From an uncultured Clostridia bacterium (lineage in GTDB: Bacteria; Bacillota; Clostridia; Peptostreptococcales; Anaerovoracaceae), in the NCBI GenBank assembly GCA_938034165.1, contig CALHKP010000040.1, positions 1-53,266 on the forward strand: 53,266 nucleotides of DNA, given 5' to 3'. Of this stretch, positions 1 to 5,160 are shown piece by piece. The notes under the pieces were generated by a model. It was not told where the DNA came from and did no database searches. It saw only the letters and a list, made by a program, of their open reading frames with translations. The position numbers were made by a program, and so were the translations under genes. How positions within the stretch are numbered: the stretch's first letter is position 1; each line of letters begins with the position of its first letter.

Positions 1-72
1 GGAGCAATAGAAAGAGGATTGATTTAGGACTATCCACCATAAAGTTGGAAGAGCCAAAATTATTTCTTTCAT
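1..72 (-). CDS. Partial small ORF running off the left edge, coupled to the upstream RHH gene
   Basis: The start ATG (72-70) overlaps the TGA of the ribbon-helix-helix gene at 69-218 in an ATGA arrangement, and a GGAGAG ribosome-binding sequence lies just upstream. The 24 visible residues are hydrophobic with two adjacent tryptophans (start MKEIILALPTLWW) and the frame stays open to the window edge. The coupling suggests the two are co-translated. No family can be recognised from so short a piece, and it could be a chance open frame. Confidence 0.35.
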   Translation of the reverse strand, partial: MKEIILALPTLWWIVLNQSSFYCS

Positions 73-218
73 TTCTCTCTCCTTTTTTCTATATCAGATA
101 TAAATGCTGTGCACGCTTCAACTATTAGCGTGTTTTTTGATATCCCTCTTTTTATTTTTTCTTTCTGTATTAAGTTGTCTAATTCTATAGGTATTCGTAG
201 AGTTATTCTTTTTTCCAT
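69..218 (-). CDS. Arc/MetJ-type ribbon-helix-helix DNA-binding protein (49 aa)
   Basis: This 49-residue protein begins MEKRITLRIPIELDNLI. That is the pattern of a ribbon-helix-helix (Arc/CopG-like) repressor: a short beta strand with alternating basic and hydrophobic residues, then two helices, the second starting near GISKNTLIVEA. GGAG precedes the ATG at 218. It is transcribed divergently from another RHH gene at 343. The 125 bp between them hold four TGACAC/GTGTCA half-sites, so one or both proteins probably repress both promoters. Such genes are common in prophages, plasmids and antitoxin loci. No toxin partner is recognisable here, although the overlapping downstream frame at 1-72 is a candidate. 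Confidence 0.75.
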   Translation of the reverse strand: MEKRITLRIPIELDNLIQKEKIKRGISKNTLIVEACTAFISDIEKRREK

Positions 219-234
219 CTCTTTTCTCCTTTAT

Positions 235-326
235 GGTGTCATATTGATGTCTATTATTTTATTATGACACCATCATAGTGTCAATATGTTTTTTGACTTT
301 TCCTTATTTTGGTGCTATTATGACAC
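235..326. promoter_or_regulatory. Operator cluster between the two divergent RHH genes
   Basis: Four copies of the half-site GTGTCA/TGACAC lie at 236-241, 266-271, 278-283 and 321-326. The middle two form an inverted pair separated by 6 bp, and the outer pair 236-241/266-271 also face each other. Arc-type RHH repressors bind repeated short half-sites like these, so this is the likely binding region for one or both flanking proteins. That assignment is inferred from position. Confidence 0.55.
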
Positions 327-342
327 TGAAAGGAGTTGCTTT

Positions 343-507
343 ATGTCAGATATAAAACGATTTACCTTTAGACTTCCAAATGATTTGTTCGATAGAATTA
401 ATTCTGTTGCTAATGATAATCACCGCTCTGTCAATGCTGAAATTATCGTTGCAATTGAAAAATATCTACAATCTTCGGAAGTATCTCAAGAGACTAAAGA
501 TAATTAG
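343..507 (+). CDS. Arc-like ribbon-helix-helix DNA-binding protein (54 aa)
   Basis: The start ATG at 343 follows AAAGGAG by eight bases; an in-frame start further upstream lacks such a site and would run through the operator region. The protein opens MSDIKRFTFRLPNDLFDRI and continues with HRSVNAEIIVAIEKYL, which closely matches the Arc repressor family (RHH strand, then 'S.NaEI...ie..l'). The C-terminal tail is short and acidic. It likely forms a dimer that binds the TGACAC half-sites upstream and represses itself and the divergent gene. It is probably part of the regulatory set of the mobile element. Specific targets cannot be read from the sequence. Confidence 0.8.
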   Translation: MSDIKRFTFRLPNDLFDRINSVANDNHRSVNAEIIVAIEKYLQSSEVSQETKDN

Positions 508-545
508 ACTATTGATACTTATATTTGTCTCTTGACTCAATTCAT

Positions 546-590
546 ATAACGCTTTATGTTGTTCGCTCGGCAACCTAAGCGTTATTTTTA
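546..590. terminator. Rho-independent terminator after the RHH gene
   Basis: Perfect 9-bp arms ATAACGCTT (546-554) and AAGCGTTAT (577-585) enclose an inner GTTG/CAAC stem and are followed by a T-rich tract. It ends the gene at 343-507. Confidence 0.75.
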
Positions 591-619
591 TTTCTTTCAT
601 CTCCGACCCTTTCCTTACT

Positions 620-820
620 TCACATCAAGTTCTTGCAAATCTTATCTGCAAGATCCGGAATAAACCATTTCTTACATACTCTGTCCACATTTGCGTTATG
701 CAGCTTGGCTGACGCTTTGCCTACGCTTATCCCATAAAATTTGGCAAACTGTGTGGTGCTTATCACGCATGCTCCGTCAGAGTATTCACGGAGCCGTCTT
801 TCTAGTAATTGTTTGTCCAT
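620..820 (-). CDS. Small phage-type regulatory protein of unknown function (66 aa)
   Basis: A strong AAAGGAGG site precedes the ATG at 820. The 66-residue protein is basic and helix-rich. The segment QFAKFYGISVGKASAKLH resembles a helix-turn-helix or excisionase-like recognition unit, and it ends with KWFIPDLADKICKNL. It lies directly downstream of the cro-like gene in the same direction, with a copy of the cro promoter operator (844-856) between the two. This is the position of an early lytic gene such as an excisionase or anti-repressor. The family is not recognised with certainty. Confidence 0.6.
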   Translation of the reverse strand: MDKQLLERRLREYSDGACVISTTQFAKFYGISVGKASAKLHNANVDRVCKKWFIPDLADKICKNLM

Positions 821-843
821 CGTGAGCCTCCTTTTGGTTATCT

Positions 844-856
844 ACTTAAAGTGAAT
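844..856. promoter_or_regulatory. Second operator copy upstream of the 66-aa gene
   Basis: ACTTAAAGTGAAT at 844-856 is the exact reverse complement of ATTCACTTTAAGT at 1106-1118, which lies between the -35 and -10 of the cro-like promoter. It falls between the cro stop codon and the ribosome binding site of the next gene. The same repressor may therefore bind at both places. Confidence 0.6.
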
Positions 857-858
857 AA

Positions 859-1068
859 TTAAGGTAAAAAAATACGATTTATAGGCACTTTAACAATCTG
901 ACAATAAGTATTCAGCTGAGCAAAACTAGGCTTAACCTTGCCATTTTCCCAGTTGTTAACAGTCTTGTTAGATACGTGCATCAATCTCGCGATATCGCTC
1001 TGTGTCAGTTCTGCGTTAACTCTCGCCGCTTTCATACTGATTTGAAAATCGGCTTTTGTATTGTTCAT
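859..1068 (-). CDS. Cro-like XRE-family regulator (69 aa)
   Basis: A single helix-turn-helix XRE domain fills most of the protein: the scaffold LTQSDIARLMHVSNKTVNNWENGKV carries the Q-x3-A and recognition-helix pattern of Cro/C1 repressors. AGGAGG lies upstream of the ATG at 1068. It diverges from a longer XRE protein at 1212, and the two promoters overlap a shared inverted repeat, as in a lambdoid-type switch. By size and position it is the cro counterpart, favouring lytic or excisive gene expression. The family assignment is firm; the role in the switch is inferred from arrangement. Confidence 0.85.
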   Translation of the reverse strand: MNNTKADFQISMKAARVNAELTQSDIARLMHVSNKTVNNWENGKVKPSFAQLNTYCQIVKVPINRIFLP

Positions 1069-1098
1069 GTGCTACCACCTCCTCGATTTGATAACTAG

Positions 1099-1187
1099 AT
1101 TATACATTCACTTTAAGTTTATGTCAACACTAAAAGTGGATATATTTCTATTTTAGTGTTGCTATTTTTAAACTTTGGGTTTATTAT
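1099..1187. promoter_or_regulatory. Divergent cI/cro promoters with shared operators
   Basis: Leftward promoter: TTGACA (complement of 1122-1127), 17-bp spacer, TATAAT (complement of 1099-1104), a full consensus. Rightward promoter: TTGCTA (1159-1164), 17-bp spacer, TATTAT (1182-1187). An 11-bp perfect inverted repeat, CAACACTAAAA (1125-1135) and TTTTAGTGTTG (1151-1161), places one arm on each -35. A different operator, ATTCACTTTAAGT (1106-1118), sits in the leftward spacer. The layout predicts mutual repression by the two XRE proteins. Confidence 0.8.
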
Positions 1188-1211
1188 TACATTATATGGA
1201 GGATAAAAAAA

Positions 1212-1604
1212 ATGAGCGAAAAAGAATTTAACCAGGTGTTTGCGAACAACCTAATAAAATACTTAGAATTAAACGATATGTCTCAGAATGAACTTGCAAG
1301 AGCTCTAGATGTTTCGCCAACATCTGTAAATAACTGGTGTAGAGGTCTTAAAACGCCTAGAATGGATAAAGTTGATAAAATCTGTAGTCTGTTCCGAATT
1401 GAGCGCTCGGATCTTATCAACGAGTCAGAAAGCGAAGAGCTGTCATCTAAACAGTCATACTACCTAGATCCTGAAGCGGCGGAGATGGCTCAAGAGCTGT
1501 ACGACCGTCCGGAGATGAGAGTATTGTTCGATGCAAGCCGAAAAGCCACTAAGGAAGATATAGAGCAAGTTGCTGACATACTGAAAAGATTGAGCGGAAA
1601 ATAA
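1212..1604 (+). CDS. cI-like XRE-family prophage repressor (130 aa)
   Basis: The N-terminal 70 residues form an XRE helix-turn-helix (MSQNELARALDVSPTSVNNW). The C-terminal part ends with the pattern ELYDRPEMRVLFDASRKATKE, then VADILKRL, seen at the end of many Firmicute prophage and ICE repressors. GGAGG precedes the ATG. At 130 residues it is shorter than lambda cI and has no peptidase domain, so release is unlikely to be by RecA-driven self-cleavage. The next gene encodes a small HExxH protein, which recalls the ImmR/ImmA pairs where a metalloprotease removes the repressor. It is probably the master repressor of the element. Confidence 0.85.
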   Translation: MSEKEFNQVFANNLIKYLELNDMSQNELARALDVSPTSVNNWCRGLKTPRMDKVDKICSLFRIERSDLINESESEELSSKQSYYLDPEAAEMAQELYDRPEMRVLFDASRKATKEDIEQVADILKRLSGK

Positions 1605-1622
1605 TAAGCGAGGTGTTGCGAT

Positions 1623-1856
1623 ATGGAGATGGTTAAGGTATACCTTATAGACCTTCCGGAAAGAGTTCATGGCCTGACAATATACCAATTCGATGACGGA
1701 CAAGGCTATTACACAATAATAATTAACTCTAGGCTGTCCTGTGACATGCAAGCGGCAGCATATGACCATGAGATACACCATATTAATAATAATGATTTCG
1801 ATAATATGTATCATGTCTCCGAGATGGAACTGCTGCGGCACGATATGGCGGTATAA
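1623..1856 (+). CDS. Small HExxH protein, ImmA/IrrE-like (77 aa)
   Basis: The gene follows the repressor by 18 bp and is probably co-transcribed. The sequence contains YDHEIHHINNNDFDN, an HExxH zinc-protease motif followed by the N-x-D-F element common in short phage proteins that sit beside a cI repressor. At 77 residues it is much shorter than full ImmA proteases (about 170). The N-terminal half is a small beta-rich segment. By analogy with ICEBs1 ImmA it could act on the neighbouring repressor, but cleavage is not shown by the sequence. AGGTG is a modest ribosome-binding site. Confidence 0.65.
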   Translation: MEMVKVYLIDLPERVHGLTIYQFDDGQGYYTIIINSRLSCDMQAAAYDHEIHHINNNDFDNMYHVSEMELLRHDMAV

Positions 1857-1863
1857 TCATAGT

Positions 1864-1881
1864 CGCTGCGATAACGCAGCG
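1864..1881. terminator. Perfect GC-rich hairpin after the repressor genes
   Basis: CGCTGCG (1864-1870), loop ATAA, CGCAGCG (1875-1881). It comes just after the stop of the 77-aa gene. There is no long T-run, so it may be a weak terminator or an mRNA-end stabiliser. Confidence 0.4.
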
Positions 1882-1914
1882 GAATGGTTTGGGATTGATT
1901 TAGACTGAGTAAAT

Positions 1915-1969
1915 AATACATAAAATACATAATATTTCATTGACAAATACATAAATTATGTATTATAAT
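1915..1969 (+). promoter_or_regulatory. Promoter and operator array of HicAB module 1
   Basis: TTGACA (1940-1945), 18-bp spacer, TATAAT (1964-1969). The spacer is filled by a perfect palindrome (1946-1964) with arms AATACATAA and TTATGTATT. Two more direct copies of AATACATAA lie at 1915-1923 and 1924-1932. HicB antitoxins with C-terminal DNA-binding domains autorepress at palindromes of this sort, so this is the probable HicAB binding site. Confidence 0.8.
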
Positions 1970-1990
1970 AGTATTGTAAGGAGGTCGGAA

Positions 1991-2167
1991 ATGAAAGGAA
2001 AAGAGCTAGTAAAATTGCTAAAGAAAAATGGATGGGAAGTTGAACGCATTAACGGAAGCCACCATGTAATGAAAAAAGGTAATAAAACTGAAATTATTCC
2101 AGTCCATAACACCGACATACCGAAAGGATTAGCCAATGCAATTTTAAAAAGGACGGGGCTTAAATGA
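1991..2167 (+). CDS. hicA: HicA-family mRNA interferase toxin, module 1 (58 aa)
   Basis: The ATG at 1991 was chosen because AAGGAGG ends six bases upstream; an earlier in-frame ATG at 1958 lies inside the promoter. The 58 residues match HicA: MKGKELVKLLKKNGWEVERI, then GSHHVM with the conserved catalytic histidine at 24, then the D-I-P-K-G-L-A-N-A-I-L-K end. HicA folds like a double-stranded RNA-binding domain and cuts mRNA; its partner HicB neutralises it. It is followed after 31 bp by hicB under one promoter. The module looks intact. It may stabilise the mobile element or act in phage defence. Confidence 0.92.
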   Translation: MKGKELVKLLKKNGWEVERINGSHHVMKKGNKTEIIPVHNTDIPKGLANAILKRTGLK

Positions 2168-2198
2168 AAGCCCTTGTCCGAATTGAAAGGAGATAAAT

Positions 2199-2582
2199 AT
2201 GTTAAACGTGTATCCAGCCATTATACACAACGAAGAGGCGTTCTGGGTAGAGTTTCCAGACTTGGAAGGGTGCAATACTTGTGGTAGCACTTTAGAGGAA
2301 ACAATGGAACTTGCAAGCGAAGCATTAGGACTATATCTCGTAAGTCTAATTGAAAACAAGCAGGAGATTCCAGTTGCTTCAAACTTAAACGACATAAAAC
2401 ATGAAGATGGTTCTATAGTGAGCTATATAGCTACAGATGTTGACAAGTATCGCCGTAAAACAAAAGCGGTAAAAAAGACTTTATCAATTCCTCAGTGGCT
2501 TGCTGAAGAAGCAGAAGCAAATAATCTGAGCTTGTCAAAAGTCCTTCAAGACGGAATTAAAGCACAACTTCATTTAGGATAG
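2199..2582 (+). CDS. hicB: HicB-family antitoxin, module 1 (127 aa)
   Basis: The N-terminal part (about residues 1-65) has the HicB fold signature: YPAIIHNEEAFWVEFPDLEG, then GCNTCGSTLEETMELASEALG. The C-terminal part (about 85-127) is a ribbon-helix-helix DNA-binding segment (KKTLSIPQWLAEEAEANNLS, then SKVLQDGIKAQLHLG). It binds HicA to block its nuclease and probably represses the promoter at 1940-1969. AAAGGAG precedes the ATG. Length and motifs are normal for the RHH type of HicB. A second pair of the same type lies at 3066-3713 and ends in almost the same residues. Confidence 0.92.
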   Translation: MLNVYPAIIHNEEAFWVEFPDLEGCNTCGSTLEETMELASEALGLYLVSLIENKQEIPVASNLNDIKHEDGSIVSYIATDVDKYRRKTKAVKKTLSIPQWLAEEAEANNLSLSKVLQDGIKAQLHLG

Positions 2583-2591
2583 TATCTTTGT

Positions 2592-2651
2592 GTTGAGTAA
2601 AACGGTCTTGCGTTAAGTAAAATTGTGCCGCGTTGAGTTAGAACTCGAAAT
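2592..2651 (+). repeat. Three direct repeats with exact 20-bp period
   Basis: Units start at 2592 (GTTGAGTAAAA), 2612 (GTTAAGTAAAA) and 2632 (GTTGAGTTAGA), each 20 bp apart, about two helical turns. They lie between the stop of hicB 1 and the -35 box at 2651. Phased repeats just upstream of a promoter suggest an activator or repressor site; iteron-like replication elements would be another reading. Three copies and a 20-bp period are not CRISPR-like. Confidence 0.65.
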
Positions 2652-2679
2652 TTACATACTGCCTGTAAACTGATATAAT
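2651..2679 (+). promoter_or_regulatory. Promoter of the intergenic structured RNA
   Basis: TTTACA (2651-2656), 17-bp spacer, TATAAT (2674-2679). An inverted repeat TTTACA/TGTAAA (2651-2656 and 2663-2668) covers the -35 and part of the spacer and could be a repressor site. No open reading frame starts downstream, so the transcript is predicted to be non-coding. Confidence 0.7.
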
Positions 2680-2685
2680 TAGTTT

Positions 2686-2818
2686 AATTTAAGGACTGGT
2701 TGAAGTATCAACCTACCTGTAGAGCTAACGGTACCTTTTCTAGTTCTACAGTGATTTAAGCCCCAGGCAGTAACTCTCTCTTCGCAAGGGATGTGGCGAA
2801 CCTTGGGGCTTTTGTTTT
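2686..2818 (+). ncRNA. Predicted structured small RNA between the two HicAB modules
   Basis: A good promoter ends at 2679 and a terminator-like hairpin ends at 2811, giving a transcript of about 130 nt. Hairpin 1: GGTTGA (2698-2703) with TCAACC (2708-2713). Hairpin 2: CTGTAGAGCTA (2717-2727) with TAGTTCTACAG (2741-2751), 11 pairs including one G-U, with a 13-nt loop. Hairpin 3: AAGCCCCA (2758-2765) with TGGGGCTT (2804-2811), enclosing TTCGC/GCGAA (2781-2785 and 2796-2800), followed by a T-rich tail. There is no ribosome binding site or credible ORF. I do not recognise an Rfam family. Possible roles are an antisense regulator of the element or a regulatory RNA tied to HicA, a nuclease; neither is shown. 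Predicted by eye, without energy calculation. Confidence 0.6.
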
Positions 2819-2824
2819 GGAGAT

Positions 2825-2857
2825 AAAAAAGACCCCGGACCCGAAGGTCACCGGAGT
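2825..2857 (-). terminator. Leftward terminator with UUCG tetraloop
   Basis: Read leftwards: ACTCCG, bulge GT, GACC, loop TTCG, GGTC, CGGGGT, then six T. No leftward gene is evident between it and the tRNA at 5066, so it points to an unseen leftward transcript or guards the small RNA from antisense readthrough. Confidence 0.65.
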
Positions 2858-3016
2858 ACGTTCCAAAGTTAATGTATGAGATATAGATCTCTTGATGTAT
2901 ATTAATAATAACATTAAATGAATGGTAACTCAACCGTTTATTCAGCTTATCGGTAAAGTCTCACGACAGTTCATAGAGTTTATTTGCAACAATTATAATA
3001 ATATGCGTTACAATCA

Positions 3017-3048
3017 TTGACAAATACAATTATATGTGTTATTATAAT
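3017..3048 (+). promoter_or_regulatory. Promoter of HicAB module 2
   Basis: TTGACA (3017-3022) and TATAAT (3043-3048) are separated by 20 bp, longer than usual. The spacer holds an imperfect palindrome (AATACA ... TGTGTT, 3024-3040) related to, but distinct from, the module 1 operator. The second module could therefore be regulated separately. Confidence 0.65.
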
Positions 3049-3065
3049 ATTGTCAGGAGGTACTA

Positions 3066-3263
3066 ATGAAAAGTTATTCATCTAGAGAAGTTATCAAAAT
3101 GCTTTTAGAAGATGGTTGGTATGAAGTGAATGTGGTTGGTAGCCACCGCCAATTCAAACATCCTACTAAAAACGGAAGAACGACAGTGAAACATCCGGAT
3201 AAGGATATCCCGATAAAAACACTAAAAAGCATTGAGAAGCAGTCGGGGCTAAAATTCAAATAG
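3066..3263 (+). CDS. hicA: HicA-family mRNA interferase toxin, module 2 (65 aa)
   Basis: AGGAGG lies just upstream of the ATG. The protein has the HicA pattern MKSYSSREVIKMLLEDGW, then VVGSHRQFKHP with the conserved histidine at 27, then KHPDKDIPIKTLKSIEKQSG. The predicted activity is cleavage of mRNA on ribosomes, blocked by the partner HicB at 3309. It differs from module 1 at most positions, so the two pairs are paralogues or separate acquisitions, not a recent duplication. The module looks intact, with its own promoter and normal lengths. Confidence 0.92.
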   Translation: MKSYSSREVIKMLLEDGWYEVNVVGSHRQFKHPTKNGRTTVKHPDKDIPIKTLKSIEKQSGLKFK

Positions 3264-3308
3264 CCCCCGACCCGATGAATTTAATATACATATTAGGAGG
3301 TTAGAAAG

Positions 3309-3713
3309 ATGAAAAAGATTGAGAGATATTTTTACCCAGCAATTTTTACTTATGAAGATGGCCAAGAAATTGCAGTAGAGTTTCCGGACTTGAATTGTGC
3401 CACAAGCGGTGTAAATGATGATGATGCCCTTTTATCTGCCAGGGAGCTTCTGGGGTGTGTTTTGTTCGGAATGGAAGAAGATAAAGAAGATATACCAGAA
3501 CCTACTTCACTAGCGAATATTACAACAGAACCAAACGAAAGAGCTGTTTTGATTGACGTATATATGCCTTCTATTCGTCAGGCCAATATCAACCGTTCGG
3601 TCAATAGAACTGTAACTCTTCCGGCATGGCTTAACAGTGCGGCACTAGAACATAATATTAACTTTTCTCAGGTTCTTCAGGAAGCTTTAAAAGCGCAGCT
3701 TCATATGGGATAG
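3309..3713 (+). CDS. hicB: HicB-family antitoxin, module 2 (134 aa)
   Basis: The start follows TAGGAGG. The N-terminal HicB fold is clear (YPAIFTYEDGQEIAVEFPDL, then SARELLGCVLFGMEEDKEDI). The C-terminal ribbon-helix-helix is NRTVTLPAWLNSAALEHNI, then SQVLQEALKAQLHMG. The RHH tail resembles that of module 1 more than the rest does, which raises the question of cross-binding between the operators. It neutralises HicA 2 and probably represses the promoter at 3017-3048. The gene follows its toxin by 45 bp. Confidence 0.92.
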   Translation: MKKIERYFYPAIFTYEDGQEIAVEFPDLNCATSGVNDDDALLSARELLGCVLFGMEEDKEDIPEPTSLANITTEPNERAVLIDVYMPSIRQANINRSVNRTVTLPAWLNSAALEHNINFSQVLQEALKAQLHMG

Positions 3714-3746
3714 AGTTAAATTAATCACATCGAATTTGATGTAATT

Positions 3747-3775
3747 AAAAAAACGCCCCTGTTGCAGCAGGAGCG
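3747..3775 (-). terminator. Leftward terminator downstream of HicAB module 2
   Basis: Read leftwards: CGCTCCTG, loop CTGCAA, CAGGGGCG, then seven T. All genes around it (hicAB 2 and the integrase) read rightwards, so it would stop an antisense transcript entering hicB 2. Confidence 0.7.
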
Positions 3776-3783
3776 AGTTAGGA

Positions 3784-3862
3784 AAGGGCTGTGTGGTACA
3801 GCCAAAAGCACACATTGATTGTATCATTTCGGCCCTTACTTTTCAATAGTAGGGGTATTTTT
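3784..3862 (+). promoter_or_regulatory. Possible attenuator in front of the integrase gene
   Basis: A terminator-like hairpin CCCTTACT (3833-3840) / AGTAGGGG (3848-3855) with a T-run at 3858-3862 lies 14 bases before the integrase ribosome binding site. An upstream element AAGGGC (3784-3789) can pair with GCCCTT (3832-3837), which excludes the terminator, and a third hairpin GGCTGT/ACAGCC (3787-3792, 3798-3803) competes with that pairing. The arrangement is like a terminator/antiterminator switch but could be chance. Confidence 0.4.
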
Positions 3863-3889
3863 GTGCCCTTTTAGGAAGGAGGTTCTGCA

Positions 3890-4954
3890 ATGCCAAAGAC
3901 ATACAAGATTAATAGGAAGTTTACTTACGAAGGTAAGCGGTACATTATCCATGCTGATACAGAACTTGAATATGCACAAAAGTATATGAAAAAGATTGAA
4001 CAGCTTGAATCCGGACGGATCATCAAGGGCGGCAATACTCTATTGAACGACTGGGCTGACGAATGCATCAGAACCTATAAAACTAATATGAACTATACTT
4101 CATTGACCCGTTACGAAGGCAAGGTGAAAACTTATGTTCTGAAGCATATCGGCCACATGCAACTTAGGGATATTAAGCCTCTGCACTGTCAGCAAGTAAT
4201 GAATGACAAAATAGGCAAAAGTAAAACTTGTATAAATGACACTTACCAAATTATGAACTTCTTATTTAAGCATGCCGTGTCAAATAATCTTATAGTTTCC
4301 AACCCAGCCAAAGACATCGTGAAGCCGTCCGGAACTACTAAAAGCAGAAGGTCAATCACAGAACATGAAAGAAAACATCTTTGGAAAGTCTGTACGACGA
4401 AGCGAAAATACTACATGTTTCTCTTAATGCTTTGTTGCGGATGCAGACCTTCGGAGGCATGCGAAGCGATGGGTAAGGATATACAGGTTATTGATGGATA
4501 CTATTTATTACACATCAGAGGAACGAAAACAAACAATGCTGACAGGTTTGTGCCTATTCCTGATGAATTATACCAAATCATTAAAAACACGCCTAAAAAT
4601 GAATATATTGCCGTTTACGAGACAAAAGGGAAAATCACAGAGTCAAACCGTAATCGTGTCTGGCAATCATGCAAAAGAGATCTGAATATTAGTATGGGAT
4701 GTCGACTATATCGCAATCAACTCGTTCCGCCTTATCCGCTTGCTCCGGATCTGGTCCCGTATTGCCTGCGGCACACATACTGCACCGATCTAGCCAGAAT
4801 GGGCATTGATATAAGGATCGCTCAGAAACTGATGGGTCATAGTGACATATCACTTACGGCTAACATATATACTAATTTTGATAATAACGATATTATCGAA
4901 GCTGCTAAAACGATAAAAATGCACAAAGGTGAGTCAAAAGGTGAGTCACTTTAA
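3890..4954 (+). CDS. int: Tyrosine recombinase integrase of the mobile element (354 aa)
   Basis: AAGGAGG precedes the ATG. After an N-terminal arm-binding domain (about 1-45) comes a SAM-like core-binding domain (about 50-145) and the catalytic domain (about 155-345). Catalytic residues seen are Arg186 (GCRPSEA), Lys213, Arg294 (YCLRHTYCTDL), His317 (LMGHSDISLT) and the nucleophile Tyr327 (NIYTNF). The usual box II histidine is Tyr291, a variant found in many phage and Tn916-like integrases. It catalyses site-specific insertion and excision. It lies at the end of the element, 111 bp from the 3' end of tRNA-Arg, the expected place for an integrase using the tRNA as attB. No excisionase next to it is recognised. 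Confidence 0.95.
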   Translation: MPKTYKINRKFTYEGKRYIIHADTELEYAQKYMKKIEQLESGRIIKGGNTLLNDWADECIRTYKTNMNYTSLTRYEGKVKTYVLKHIGHMQLRDIKPLHCQQVMNDKIGKSKTCINDTYQIMNFLFKHAVSNNLIVSNPAKDIVKPSGTTKSRRSITEHERKHLWKVCTTKRKYYMFLLMLCCGCRPSEACEAMGKDIQVIDGYYLLHIRGTKTNNADRFVPIPDELYQIIKNTPKNEYIAVYETKGKITESNRNRVWQSCKRDLNISMGCRLYRNQLVPPYPLAPDLVPYCLRHTYCTDLARMGIDIRIAQKLMGHSDISLTANIYTNFDNNDIIEAAKTIKMHKGESKGESL

Positions 4955-5016
4955 GGTCAAAAAAGGGCAAAAAAAGCATATATTACAAGACATGAATTGA
5001 AAAATATAAACAAACT

Positions 5017-5062
5017 AAAAGCCTTGAATCCACTGAAATATCAGCGTTTTCAAGGCTTTTTT
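5017..5062. terminator. Bidirectional terminator between integrase and tRNA-Arg
   Basis: AAAAGCCTTGAA (5017-5028) and TTCAAGGCTTTTTT (5049-5062) form a long stem with T-runs in both directions. It can end the rightward integrase transcript and the leftward tRNA transcript. Confidence 0.8.
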
Positions 5063-5065
5063 CTT

Positions 5066-5141
5066 TGGTGTCCCTGAGAAGATTCGAACTCCCGACGCAC
5101 GGTTTAGGAAACCGACGCTCTATCCCCTGAGCTACAGAGAC
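5066..5141 (-). tRNA. tRNA-Arg (anticodon CCU)
   Basis: Read leftwards from 5141 it folds into a standard 76-nt cloverleaf. The acceptor stem is GTCTCTG/CAGGGAC, the D-arm GCTC...GAGC, the anticodon loop TTCCTAA (CCU, reading AGG), the variable loop GCGTC, and the T-arm has GGAGTTCGAAT. Discriminator A and CCA are encoded (5066-5068 is the CCA end). The integrase lies beyond the 3' end, so this gene is the probable attachment site and its 3' part the core. No second copy of the tRNA 3' end is present between 1 and 5065. Confidence 0.95.
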
Positions 5142-5160
5142 ACACTCTTTTTACAATATT

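Noticed and set aside
2592..2651. The three 20-bp repeats as a short CRISPR array
   Set aside because: Repeats are only 7-11 conserved bases in a 20-bp unit, spacers would be about 9 bp, and no cas genes are present.
2679..2933. Leftward 84-codon frame opposite the structured RNA
   Set aside because: It has no ribosome binding site, it is antisense to the hairpins, and its sequence is rich in Ser/Arg without domain character.
1..5065. Second copy of the tRNA-Arg 3' end as attL inside the window
   Set aside because: The sequence of 5066-5100 does not recur in 1-5065; the other end must lie outside.
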